Below are positions 1-7,358 of a stretch of 62,802 nt of DNA, piece by piece (the first letter of the stretch is position 1; each line of letters starts with the position of its first letter). The translations under genes and the position numbers were made by a program. The DNA is from Bacteroidales bacterium. GTDB lineage: Bacteria > Bacteroidota > Bacteroidia > Bacteroidales > ML635J-15. Under the pieces are notes generated by a model. That model made no database searches. It saw nothing but the letters and a program-made list of their open reading frames with translations, and was not told where the DNA came from. The stretch is from the NCBI GenBank assembly GCA_017551515.1, contig JAFZLK010000081.1, positions 1 to 62,802 on the forward strand, in the 5' to 3' direction.

Positions 1-615
1 GATGATTTTTCTTGCAAACCATACAAATATGGTTTTTGTATAAATCCAATGTGGGGACACTATGCGGACAGTGGCAATGGAGTTTGTATCGTTTTAAACA
101 AAGAAAAACTATTGGCAAAACTTTCAAAATACGATTGTAATTATGGCAATATTGAATATGTTGAAAACTATGATAATACTCTTGACATTAATAGTAACAG
201 CAATTCTAATATAATAAAAGATGTAAAAGAATTTGTTACCAATAATTTGCATGAAACATTTTTTAAGAAGACAACTGATTGGCAATATGAACAAGAGTTC
301 AGAATTGTAAAAAAAGTAGAAGTAGAAAAGGATGTTTATTTAGACATTGAAGGGTGCATAGATTGTATCATAATAAATCGAGCGAAAGACATATCACATT
401 ATGAATCAGCATTCTCATCTTCTCAGTATGAAGTATTGAAAAAACTATTCGATGAAACTTGCATATATAAATATGGAGTTTTCTTTGAAAACAGAGGTAT
501 TTCTAACAGAGCAGGAGATTCTATATGGTCAGAAATGCCAAATTTATTAATATGCGATTCATATTATGATATCAAAGAAGAGGCAATAATAATAACACGC
601 GAACCTAATATTTAA
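1..615 (+). CDS. DUF2971 family protein, 5' end cut by the window edge
   Basis: The reading frame is open from base 1, where residues DDFSCKPYKYGFCINP precede the first internal Met at 49, so the true start lies outside the window. The motif MWGHYADSGNGVCI is the hallmark of DUF2971, whose members usually carry MWSHYAxxHxGxCxGF near the N-terminus. A second typical feature is the later WQYEQEFRIV segment. Molecular function is unknown for the family; members are common in accessory and defence-rich DNA. No signal peptide or membrane segment is visible in the part seen. Its stop codon directly abuts the stop of the convergent gene on the other strand, with no bases between them. Confidence 0.75.
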   Translation, partial: DDFSCKPYKYGFCINPMWGHYADSGNGVCIVLNKEKLLAKLSKYDCNYGNIEYVENYDNTLDINSNSNSNIIKDVKEFVTNNLHETFFKKTTDWQYEQEFRIVKKVEVEKDVYLDIEGCIDCIIINRAKDISHYESAFSSSQYEVLKKLFDETCIYKYGVFFENRGISNRAGDSIWSEMPNLLICDSYYDIKEEAIIITREPNI

Positions 616-1227
616 TCATTTGGTGCATACTGGACGAATAGAATGCCCCCAATATCTCAAGTATTCATGCGACTTATAAGTACCCGAATAGAAATAAAGA
701 GTCCATGCATGACCATTAGAGCCAACATTGCTTGACCAATATATTCCATCTCTTTCGGTACAATAACGATCATTATCAGGGCAATAACCAGCCGCAGGCA
801 AGAAAATGCTATTACCATTAGGTCCTATTACCTTATATCCTTTTTTACCATTTTGTGTAATCCATTTCCATGTGCAATTATTAATTAGTTCTTCAAATTC
901 AATCTTTGTTGGCATTCTCCATCCACCTCCCCAATTGACAGATGCTGCATCATTGCTAAATGATAAACGACCATAACTTGATGAATAATAATTGTTATTT
1001 CCAAATACACTTTTAGATCTAGTTTCTCCATATGCAAATAGGTCTCCATAATCTTCAGGATTAGTGGCTCCTATATTACATGTAGCCCATAGAAGTCCAC
1101 TTGGCAACCCTAAATCAATCCATTCATGGTTATTATGAACACCTGATAATGGTTTGTTGTTGTAATCAGATGTATTTTCACATTCAAGATAAATTTCGTA
1201 TGATGTATTAAATGATTTTGAAGACAT
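616..1227 (-). CDS. Fibrobacter-type paralogous domain, C-terminal part of a frameshifted gene
   Basis: The segment IDLGLPSGLLWATCNIGA followed by DYGDLFAYGETRSKS and GWRMPTKIEFEELINNC is the Fibrobacter succinogenes major paralogous domain, common in Bacteroidales surface lipoproteins, usually of unknown function. There is no signal peptide after the Met at 1227. The frame stays open upstream of that Met to about 1305, encoding a plausible stretch (KINDSTLITTYKKTEPYFI) that joins the exported N-terminal part encoded just upstream. The span 616-1642 equals a whole number of codons plus one base. I read this as the second half of one secreted protein, not an independent gene. The related lipoprotein at 34705 carries the same domain intact. 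Confidence 0.6.
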   Translation of the reverse strand: MSSKSFNTSYEIYLECENTSDYNNKPLSGVHNNHEWIDLGLPSGLLWATCNIGATNPEDYGDLFAYGETRSKSVFGNNNYYSSSYGRLSFSNDAASVNWGGGWRMPTKIEFEELINNCTWKWITQNGKKGYKVIGPNGNSIFLPAAGYCPDNDRYCTERDGIYWSSNVGSNGHAWTLYFYSGTYKSHEYLRYWGHSIRPVCTK

Positions 1228-1297
1228 GCCTAGTTTTAGGGTTATAAAATAAGGCTCTGTCTTTTTATATGTTGTTATTAAAGTAGAATCATTAATC

Positions 1298-1642
1298 TTA
1301 GCCTCTTTTTTTATGTATCCATTCGTTAATGCTATTATAATATGTGTCTCTAAACACTAAATAATCAATAGCTACTACATTGTCATTATCATCTATATAA
1401 AATTTAAACCATCCTTCTGCATATGTTCCAATTCTGCCATAAGCATAATTAATCATAGAATAACTAGTGGCATCACCTTTTGTAGAACCAGAAAAACTCC
1501 AACCTTTATTAGTCAAAATATTTTGTCCTGAATCCCATGGTAATCTACACAGGTTTTCCAATTCTTTTATAGACAACCCTTGTGCTGTAGAAGATAATAC
1601 ATAAATCATTAATCCAACTAAAATTAAAAATAATCTTTTCAT
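1298..1642 (-). CDS. Secreted protein, N-terminal part of a frameshifted gene
   Basis: The protein begins with a clear signal peptide (MKRLFLILVGLMIYVLSSTAQG) followed by about 90 residues I do not recognise; the segment AEGWFKFYIDDNDNVVAIDYL resembles small periplasmic beta domains. It ends at a TAA just after an A7 run on the coding strand (1306-1312). Removing one A joins this frame to the frame of the Fibrobacter-type paralogous domain that follows, giving one exported protein of about 341 residues. Alternatives are that the split is real (pseudogene or slippage-controlled gene) or that it is a homopolymer error in the assembly. Confidence 0.6.
   Translation of the reverse strand: MKRLFLILVGLMIYVLSSTAQGLSIKELENLCRLPWDSGQNILTNKGWSFSGSTKGDATSYSMINYAYGRIGTYAEGWFKFYIDDNDNVVAIDYLVFRDTYYNSINEWIHKKRG
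1306..1312 (-). other. A7 homopolymer at the frameshift site
   Basis: Seven A residues on the coding strand. With six, the codons read CAT AAA AAA GAG GCT AAG and both flanking open frames fuse; with seven, the frame runs into TAA at 1298-1300. Confidence 0.8.
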
Positions 1643-1694
1643 TTTACAATATTTTCAAGCAGATGATTCCTCAACTCTGCAAATTACAATCTAT

Positions 1695-1778
1695 TTACAG
1701 ATAGGCATACAAAAAAACGTGGGAATCTTGTTACTCGCTCCCACGGTTCGAGGCTCTCGCATTGCCCATTATCTGTAA
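1695..1778 (-). ncRNA. Nested inverted repeats with terminator-like hairpin; candidate structured RNA end
   Basis: Outer arms TTACAGATA (1695-1703) and TATCTGTAA (1770-1778) are perfectly complementary. Inside them, CGTGGGA (1718-1724) pairs with TCCCACG (1739-1745), followed on the minus strand by seven T (1711-1717), which looks like an intrinsic terminator. No gene ends close by on the minus strand: KilA-N ends at 2063, over 300 bases upstream. The nearest upstream promoter-like box is TACTTTTG at 1993-1986, so a transcript of about 260-270 nt could start there and end here. The rest of 1643-2062 shows no convincing ORF. An alternative is a mobile-element end or REP-like hairpin. Confidence 0.35.
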
Positions 1779-1956
1779 GATTGAGCAACGCGAAGCCCAC
1801 GCTGTGATATTATTGACAAACTATACCAATATACACTAACGCAGACATTCACCGCTGCTTTTTCTTTGACAGATAATTCTAAATTTGCGAGATTTGGAAC
1901 CGTCAAAGGAAAACGTCAGTAAACGTCTTTCTATATGTCTGTCACCCACCATTCAT

Positions 1957-2017
1957 CGCAAGCGACTTACCGGCGAGAGACAGGACAAAAGTACAAAAAA
2001 TATGTATTGGCGAAATA
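1957..2017. repeat. 61-bp direct repeat, copy 1 (downstream of KilA-N gene)
   Basis: It matches the copy at 3000-3060 at 58 of 61 positions by eye. The shared core includes CGCAAGCGACTTACC and GCGAGAGACAGGACAAAAGT. On the minus strand it holds TACTTTTG, a match to the Bacteroidota -7 box, although a good -33 TTTG is missing (TTTC at 18 nt). The two copies bracket the KilA-N gene. Confidence 0.75.
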
Positions 2018-2062
2018 ATTTACGAGAAAATATTTGCAAAAACTGTGCTATGCGTTGCACTA

Positions 2063-2929
2063 CTACTGATTGTTTCCATTATTGCCAGAAATCAATTTGG
2101 GCAAGTTTGAAATCGGCAATTCCAAGGTTGCAATTGTTGTAAGTTGGCCTATGGCTGTCTGCCGCAAAAGTTCAAGCCTTTTGCCCTGCTCAACTTTCTG
2201 TTCAATCAAAACGGCATTGTAACTTTCCAAATTTGCAAGCACCAAAAGTTGTCCAATACTGGCATTGTCGCGTATATTTCCTTTTAGTTTGGGATTTTCT
2301 TCGCGCCATTCTTTTGCCGTTTTTCCAAAAAGGGCTACATTTAAAATGTCGGCTTCATCTGCATATACAAAAGATTTCTGCTGCTGCGTAAGTTCAGGCA
2401 AAATAAGATTGTCTTTTATAGCATCAGTGTGAATCCGATAGTTGAGTTTTGATATTTCCCGATTCAAGTTCCAATTTAGCGAAAGACGACTATTTTCATC
2501 GTTTTTCAATCGCTTATAATCTTTTATAATATATAGTTTAAATTCTGCAGAGAGCCACGAAGCGAATTCCATAGCAATATCGGAATGTGCAAAAATACCG
2601 CCGCCATACCGTCCCGATTTGGTAACAATACCTTTCCCATGTAATTTTTCATTCCAGTCCTTAATAGAAAATGTGTATGCGTTTGTTCCAGCATCCTGCT
2701 TAAACGTATCGAAATCGACACGGTTAAAATCGGGATTGTGCAAACACTCCCAAAGTCCTAGGAACTCTACAATATCACGACTTTTAAGCCATGAATGTAT
2801 GGTAAATCTCGGTTCTGCGCTCCTATACCTTGCAATATCAGTAAGCGATATGTACTCATTCTCAAAATCAGTCGTATATATACTGATTTCTAGACCTTGC
2901 GCATGAATCGTTTCCTTTATAGCTTTCAT
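2063..2929 (-). CDS. KilA-N domain protein
   Basis: A 288-residue cytoplasmic protein with an N-terminal KilA-N DNA-binding domain (about residues 20-125; YISLTDIARYR, FTIHSWLKSRDIVEFLG, KSGRYGGGIFAHSDIAMEFASWLS). The C-terminal half carries a module (FGKTAKEWREENP, NIRDNAS, LVLANLES) also present in the neighbouring Bro-N protein, where it reads AGKTAKEYKEF, NLRDNMT, LVLNMLAEL. KilA-N proteins are known from phages and from Bacteroidales chromosomes, where their role is mostly unknown. The gene is transcribed alone, from a leader that contains copy 2 of the 61-bp repeat, and is bracketed by that repeat. It may be a phage-derived regulator or an orphan cassette. Confidence 0.85.
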   Translation of the reverse strand: MKAIKETIHAQGLEISIYTTDFENEYISLTDIARYRSAEPRFTIHSWLKSRDIVEFLGLWECLHNPDFNRVDFDTFKQDAGTNAYTFSIKDWNEKLHGKGIVTKSGRYGGGIFAHSDIAMEFASWLSAEFKLYIIKDYKRLKNDENSRLSLNWNLNREISKLNYRIHTDAIKDNLILPELTQQQKSFVYADEADILNVALFGKTAKEWREENPKLKGNIRDNASIGQLLVLANLESYNAVLIEQKVEQGKRLELLRQTAIGQLTTIATLELPISNLPKLISGNNGNNQ

Positions 2930-2999
2930 ATATGTACTATTTTAATATTGCAAAACCGATGAGAATATATTCCAATCAAGTTCGTCCCCGCCCACCCGT

Positions 3000-3060
3000 C
3001 GCAAGCGACTTACCAGCGAGAGACAGGACAAAAGTACAAAAAATATGTATTAGGGAAATA
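3000..3060. repeat. 61-bp direct repeat, copy 2 (upstream of KilA-N gene)
   Basis: It differs from the copy at 1957-2017 at three positions. On the minus strand it carries TACTTTTG (3036-3029), which would drive the KilA-N gene with a leader of about 90 nt. GTCGC/GCGAC arms in this copy could form a short hairpin. Confidence 0.75.
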
Positions 3061-3156
3061 AATCTTGGGATTTTTTTGACACATACGCCGAAAATTCACA
3101 ACTATTGTAAAGATAATGAAATGCAAAATCGTAGGTGGGAATATTTTTGTTAAAGA

Positions 3157-3206
3157 AATTTAGGATTAAGCGGTCGGTAGATTTGGAAGACAATGAGATA
3201 TTTATT
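3157..3206. repeat. 50-bp direct repeat, copy A (downstream of Bro-N gene)
   Basis: It matches 4202-4251 at about 43 of 50 positions. The conserved blocks are GATTAAGCGGT and AAGACAATGAGATATTTATT. With copy B it brackets the Bro-N gene. Confidence 0.7.
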
Positions 3207-3255
3207 TGATGTTGGTCTTATGTAATCATTTCGAATAACATTACCACACTCATCT

Positions 3256-4110
3256 TTAATTTTCTTCTCTATTACTTGCCGATGCGTTTGCGTCTATTGA
3301 CAATACTATTCCATCACGGGCATTGAGACTGGTTACAACTTTTTTGCCTGTTTTCTGTTCTAGTTCCATTCTTGCGTTTCTGGCTATAGTCGCACCATCA
3401 ACAGCATTTTGTATATGGTCGTTAAAGTCTTGCGGATTTGAATTCTCCGAGATTTCCTTTGTGGAAAGTTCGGCGAGCATATTCAAGACTAATTCTTTGT
3501 TAGTCATATTGTCACGCAGATTTTCTTTTTTCAGACCTTTGAATTCCTTATATTCCTTTGCGGTTTTACCTGCCCAAGTCTTATAAATTATGTCGGTAAG
3601 TGTTGCAAACTGCACACCCTCTTTCAATCCGTGCTTCTTCCATTCATCGGTAAGGTCTTTGCGTATTTCTATAGATTTGAGCCTTTGGTTTATCCACGCA
3701 TCGGAATACCCCAACGCCCTGTATTCAAGTAAAGCGCGTTGGATTCCTTGTTCCGGATCTTGCATTTCGTCAATGCGTTCTTTTGCAACCTGCGCCATCC
3801 ACAGTTTAAAGGGTTCTGCCTTGGGTGAAGGAATGGATTGGATAAGACGGAAAAGTTGTGCAACATTCATACAATCAGTCTTGTACATCTTTCCATCTGC
3901 GGCAGGCATTTTCAGTTGGTTACAATTTGTAACCAACTGGCTACCCTCTTTTTTTAGTCTGTTTTTCAGCACTTTCCAATAATTGTTAGGATTAGGACTT
4001 TCGGTTAAAACCTCAATTGTGTCCACTACCGAGAAATACCATTCTTCAGTTTCCTTATCCCAAAGCGTGCGTACTTTTTTGTTTTCAAAAAGTTTTATTT
4101 GTGTGTCCAT
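3256..4110 (-). CDS. Bro-N domain (phage antirepressor-like) protein
   Basis: The N-terminal 110 residues form a Bro-N domain (KKVRTLWDKETEEWYFSVVD, YWKVLKNRLKKEG, CMNVAQLFRLIQSIPS), the DNA-binding fold of phage antirepressors and baculovirus Bro proteins. The C-terminal half (AGKTAKEYKEFKGLKKENLR, then MARMELEQKTGKKVV-like text) shares a module with the KilA-N protein next door. There are 284 residues and no export signal. Chromosomal homologues are frequent in Bacteroidales; function is unproven. The gene has no operon partners and is bracketed by a 50-bp direct repeat, which suggests it moves or duplicates as a unit. Confidence 0.85.
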   Translation of the reverse strand: MDTQIKLFENKKVRTLWDKETEEWYFSVVDTIEVLTESPNPNNYWKVLKNRLKKEGSQLVTNCNQLKMPAADGKMYKTDCMNVAQLFRLIQSIPSPKAEPFKLWMAQVAKERIDEMQDPEQGIQRALLEYRALGYSDAWINQRLKSIEIRKDLTDEWKKHGLKEGVQFATLTDIIYKTWAGKTAKEYKEFKGLKKENLRDNMTNKELVLNMLAELSTKEISENSNPQDFNDHIQNAVDGATIARNARMELEQKTGKKVVTSLNARDGIVLSIDANASASNREEN

Positions 4111-4201
4111 CAGCTGCTAATTTTTGTCAAATTTATCTTGCGAAGATAATAAATATAAACAAAATATGCAAAATTGTGAGCGAGAAATAATTTGTGAAAG
4201 C

Positions 4202-4251
4202 AATTTAAGATTAAGCGGTTGCTGATTTTGTAAGACAATGAGATATTTATT
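4202..4251. repeat. 50-bp direct repeat, copy B (upstream of Bro-N gene)
   Basis: Partner of 3157-3206 in the same orientation, on the 5' side of the Bro-N gene. Confidence 0.7.
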
Positions 4252-4344
4252 CGGATTACTGCTTAGGCAACGAGCTAAAGGTTACAAATCCGAAAGAACT
4301 TTTGGAAACATTTAGGCTATCGGTTAACCTCAATTACGCCCACC

Positions 4345-5655
4345 TCATTCAGTTGTTTTTTTACTATGTCTTCCACGACGATGCGACTTATGCGACTTTG
4401 TCTCGCCTGCAACACCATCGGCATTTTTTGACACGACTTTCTTTCGTCCCGAAAATTTTCGTCCACCACGATGTGAACCGCCATGTCTGCGTCTTGATGG
4501 TTTTCTACCCGGTTTATATTCAGGTGCTTCGCCAAAACCATCGGGCAAAGGCGACTTCTCTACCACGCGCTCGAGCAGTTTCTCAATCCTGCCGAAATGG
4601 TCGATTTCGTCCTCACCGATGAAACTTACTGCCATACCGTCCTTTCCAGCGCGGGCGGTACGACCTATGCGATGAACATAATCCTCGGCCTTGTGCGGAA
4701 TGTCGTAGTTCAGAATCAGGTTCACATTGTCGATGTCGATGCCACGCGAAAGCAGGTTTGTCGTCACCACGATGTTGATTTTTCCACTCTTGAAATCGAG
4801 CACGGCATTTTCGCGCTCCTCCTGCGTAAAGTTTGAATTTATCGGTCGGTTAGGAATATTGTTCATCCGCAAAAAAGATGAGATTTCGCCAACTCTTTGC
4901 TTCTTCCCGACAAAAATTATGACCTTCTCGCCCTTGTGCTCCTCCAAAGTGTGAAGCAAAAGTTTCATCTTGTCGTTTTCATAGACCATGTAAACCTTCT
5001 GGTCAATTTCGGCGGCGGGTTTAGAAAAGTTAAGGTCAACGAACTTTGGCTCTACCAGAATCTGCTCTGCAAGCTTCTTGATTTGCGCAGGCATTGTCGC
5101 ACTGAACATCAGCGACTGTCGCTTTTCGGGCAACTGCTTGACAATCTTCATGATGTCGGGATAGAAACCCATGTCAAGCATTTCGTCGGCTTCATCAAGC
5201 ACAAGGAAATCGAGTGTGGAAAAGTCAGCATAACCGAGATTCAAATGCGAAATCAAACGACCCGGAGTAGCCACCACAATGTCAACACCATTGACAAGCG
5301 CGTTTTTCTGGTCACCAAAACCTTGCTGGTCATTTCCTCCGTATATTGCGATGGATGACTGGTTGGAAAAATATGCAAGACCTTCTATCTGCTCCTCAAT
5401 CTGCATGCAAAGCTCGCGCGTAGGAGCAATCACCAATGCCCTGATGCCTTTCTTCGGGAAACGCAACATTCTCTCCATCAATGGAAGTAGAAAAGCGACC
5501 GTCTTTCCCGAGCCCGTCTGCGAACAAGCCATAATGTCGCAACCATCCACCACAGGCTGAAAAGTTTCCGCTTGAATGCGTGTCATTTCCTCGAATCCGA
5601 AGGATTCTACAGCCTCGTGAAGACAATCGTGCAATGTCAGTTCGTCAAATCGCAT
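4345..5655 (-). CDS. DEAD-box ATP-dependent RNA helicase, RhlE-like
   Basis: All core helicase motifs are present: Q motif (FEEMTRIQ, 21-28), motif I SQTGSGKT (45-52), motif Ia APTRELCMQ, DEAD (154-157), SAT (185-187), and motif VI HRIGRTARAG. The C-terminal 70 residues form a Lys/Arg/Ser/Gly/His-rich tail typical of RhlE-type enzymes, likely used for RNA contact. The usual role is remodelling RNA during ribosome assembly or mRNA decay at low temperature. It has 436 residues, normal for the family, and a single-gene transcript. The ATG at 5655 places the Q motif at the expected distance from the N-terminus. Confidence 0.92.
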   Translation of the reverse strand: MRFDELTLHDCLHEAVESFGFEEMTRIQAETFQPVVDGCDIMACSQTGSGKTVAFLLPLMERMLRFPKKGIRALVIAPTRELCMQIEEQIEGLAYFSNQSSIAIYGGNDQQGFGDQKNALVNGVDIVVATPGRLISHLNLGYADFSTLDFLVLDEADEMLDMGFYPDIMKIVKQLPEKRQSLMFSATMPAQIKKLAEQILVEPKFVDLNFSKPAAEIDQKVYMVYENDKMKLLLHTLEEHKGEKVIIFVGKKQRVGEISSFLRMNNIPNRPINSNFTQEERENAVLDFKSGKINIVVTTNLLSRGIDIDNVNLILNYDIPHKAEDYVHRIGRTARAGKDGMAVSFIGEDEIDHFGRIEKLLERVVEKSPLPDGFGEAPEYKPGRKPSRRRHGGSHRGGRKFSGRKKVVSKNADGVAGETKSHKSHRRGRHSKKTTE

Positions 5656-5733
5656 TTTATTCTCAATTTACAAATAGCAAAGATAAGCATATCAGCCGAG
5701 CGAACGCACCTTATAAAAGATATATTTATTAAC

Positions 5734-5766
5734 AAAAAAACGACAGTCAAACTTGGGGACTGCCGT
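5734..5766 (-). terminator. Intrinsic terminator after the toxin-antitoxin pair
   Basis: On the minus strand ACGGCAGTC pairs with GACTGTCGT (5766-5740, one G-T wobble), followed by seven T (5740-5734). It lies 30 bases past the YoeB-type toxin stop. Confidence 0.8.
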
Positions 5767-5796
5767 AATTTACAAATTTAATGATTTATCAGATTA

Positions 5797-6070
5797 TTAT
5801 TTGTCTAAATAATGACCGCGAAGAGATACGACATTAATAATCTGGTCTTCTTCGTACACCTCATAAATAAGACGATTTTTCTTGTCAATATGCCGCGACC
5901 AGCAGCCAGTCAAATTTTTCTTTAATGGCTCTGGCTGACCTATTCCATTTTTATAATCGACAAGAATAGCTGTCAACAATTGCGTTATTTTTTTTCAATG
6001 CTTGTTTGTTGCCAGACTGTTTCCAGTATTCCAAATCTTCTAACGCGTCTGGTGTATAGACTATTTCCAT
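5797..6070 (-). pseudogene. yoeB: YoeB/Txe-type toxin, broken by one extra A in an A8 run
   Basis: Starting at the ATG 6070-6068, the frame encodes MEIVYTPDALEDLEYWKQSG and continues to an A8 run (5988-5995 on the plus strand), where it goes out of frame. The downstream frame gives ITQLLTAILVDYKNGIGQPE and ends GHYLDK. Removing one A yields a 90-residue protein matching YoeB end to end (family about 84-90). The ribosome-dependent mRNA interferase residues are recognisable: Glu in GQPEPLK, Arg in CWSRHID or KNRLIY, His and Tyr in GHY. The start overlaps the antitoxin stop by a few bases, as usual for this operon type. The toxin is inactive as read unless slippage or sequencing error restores the frame. 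Confidence 0.85.
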
Positions 6071-6270
6071 AAATCTTCAATAGCAATTTTAACACATTCG
6101 CCATGCTTGTATGCTTCGCGACCTCGCTCAACTTTTGCCACGATTTCTGGATTATATTGCGGTTCTTCATCTTTCGACACGGTCACAATAGCTCCTAGCT
6201 TCTGCATAACGGACAAAAGCGCATCTATTTCCTTTCTGTTTTTACTATATTCGATTGTTACCGTACACAT
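6061..6270 (-). CDS. Antitoxin of the YoeB-type module
   Basis: A small protein (69 residues from Met at 6270) reading MCTVTIEYSKNRKEIDALLS, with the central region MQKLGAIVTVSKDEE and an acidic, toxin-wrapping C-terminus. It overlaps the start of the toxin gene, the standard antitoxin-first arrangement. A TATTTTTG -7 box at 6306-6299 predicts transcription starting near 6290, which favours this start (or the Met at 6285) over the longer frame to 6327. It presumably neutralises YoeB and autoregulates the operon. It does not show a clear PHD/YefM N-terminus, so the antitoxin class is uncertain. Confidence 0.75.
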   Translation of the reverse strand: MCTVTIEYSKNRKEIDALLSVMQKLGAIVTVSKDEEPQYNPEIVAKVERGREAYKHGECVKIAIEDLWK

Positions 6271-6298
6271 AAATCCGATTCTCATTTGTTTGATGTCG

Positions 6299-6328
6299 CA
6301 AAAATAGTGAAAATATGAAACATACAAA
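6299..6328 (-). promoter_or_regulatory. Promoter of the toxin-antitoxin operon
   Basis: -7 box TATTTTTG (6306-6299) with TTTG at 6328-6325, spacing 18. The start site is predicted near 6290. Confidence 0.65.
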
Positions 6329-6349
6329 TATCTTTTGAAAGCGATTCAA

Positions 6350-6385
6350 CAAAAAAAACGACAGCCAACTTTCGCCGACTGCCGT
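6350..6385 (-). terminator. Intrinsic terminator of the GldM-like gene
   Basis: On the minus strand a 12-pair stem (6385-6374 with 6369-6358, including G-T pairs) is closed by a GAAA tetraloop and followed by eight T. Confidence 0.88.
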
Positions 6386-6419
6386 AAATCATAGTACATC
6401 TCAATTGGGGATAAAACTC

Positions 6420-7055
6420 TTATTTCAATTTCGCAGTAAAAACAGGTGCATTTCTTACACCAGCAGGTGTAGAAACCTTAATTCCGATGAAAGCTATCTT
6501 AGTGCCAGAAGGCTTCTTTTTTATATCAGCCAAAATATCAGCGGGGATTTGGTTCCCTTTTACTAATTGAGCTGATGTTATACCTCCTTCTTCCTTCATA
6601 TATGTGAATTGAGTTACAGTATATTCAACATCCTTGAAAGGAAAACTTACATCGCCTATTACAGCATCAATTTTTGTCGATTTTGTAAAAACTGACTTAG
6701 GAATCTCATCTCCAACCCTATATCCTCCAATTGTGATTGTCGGCGTAGGAAGATTCAACACACTAAACTGGCAAGAGGCCTCTCCTACACTTATTGTCAC
6801 CGATTTAATATCCGGATCGGTTATTTCAACGACATATTGACCTTCAAATCCAGGAACTTTACCAGAATATATTTTTGCGCCATTTGATATTGATGGTGCG
6901 CCATCATTTGCGCAATTCACTATCGAAACAGGATTCTTTACGCCTCGATATAACACATCTCCTGCACTGTTTTTGATTTGAACACTCTGTGCCTTAGCCA
7001 TCATAAAAGAAAAGCACAATAGCGACACTACTAAAATTAGATTTTTTGCTCTCAT
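6420..7055 (-). CDS. Secreted GldM C-terminal-domain-like protein
   Basis: A signal peptide (residues 1-23, ending MAKAQ) is followed by about 188 residues resembling the periplasmic C-terminal domains of GldM/PorM. These are a YRGVKNPVSIV opening, an Ig-like strand set, TITIGGYRVGDEIPKS, and a final FPFKDVEYTVTQFT plus FIGIKVSTPAGVR-like domain. Full GldM (about 500 residues) has an inner-membrane helix and four periplasmic domains and forms the T9SS motor shaft with GldL. This protein lacks the helix and first domains and stands outside any gldKLMN operon, so it is a free-standing paralogue, perhaps a partner or regulator of the T9SS. It has its own terminator. Confidence 0.7.
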   Translation of the reverse strand: MRAKNLILVVSLLCFSFMMAKAQSVQIKNSAGDVLYRGVKNPVSIVNCANDGAPSISNGAKIYSGKVPGFEGQYVVEITDPDIKSVTISVGEASCQFSVLNLPTPTITIGGYRVGDEIPKSVFTKSTKIDAVIGDVSFPFKDVEYTVTQFTYMKEEGGITSAQLVKGNQIPADILADIKKKPSGTKIAFIGIKVSTPAGVRNAPVFTAKLK

Positions 7056-7358
7056 ATTATTAGATATTTAATTTATGGACTTCTATTTTTTACAATTTTA
7101 TGTCGGTCCCTCTGTTTCTGCGAAGTCCATTTAACAGATGTCAAAGATAACGACACTGCAAATATAGATTTTTTCTATTAAAATCCATGCATTTTACCAT
7201 ATTTTTTTTACTTTTATCAATAAAACTTAACTATCAACACATTAGCATGTTTGATTATTGCCGAATCACATTACAAACGCTAATACTAAACCGTTTCAGA
7301 TTATTAAAATCCGATACGACTATACGACATTTTCCAATATGTGCTATGCAAAGAAATC

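Noticed and set aside
1741..1780. tRNA or tmRNA-like GGTTCGAG motif on the plus strand
   Set aside because: The surrounding bases do not form acceptor or anticodon arms; the motif lies within the minus-strand hairpin region.
1885..2142. Plus-strand open frame of 85 codons
   Set aside because: It overlaps the KilA-N gene end and the 61-bp repeat, has no recognisable domain and an odd composition; it looks like chance.
2063..4251. Prophage suggested by KilA-N and Bro-N genes
   Set aside because: No integrase, structural, lysis or replication genes and no attachment-site tRNA are nearby. Such genes are common as orphans in Bacteroidales chromosomes.
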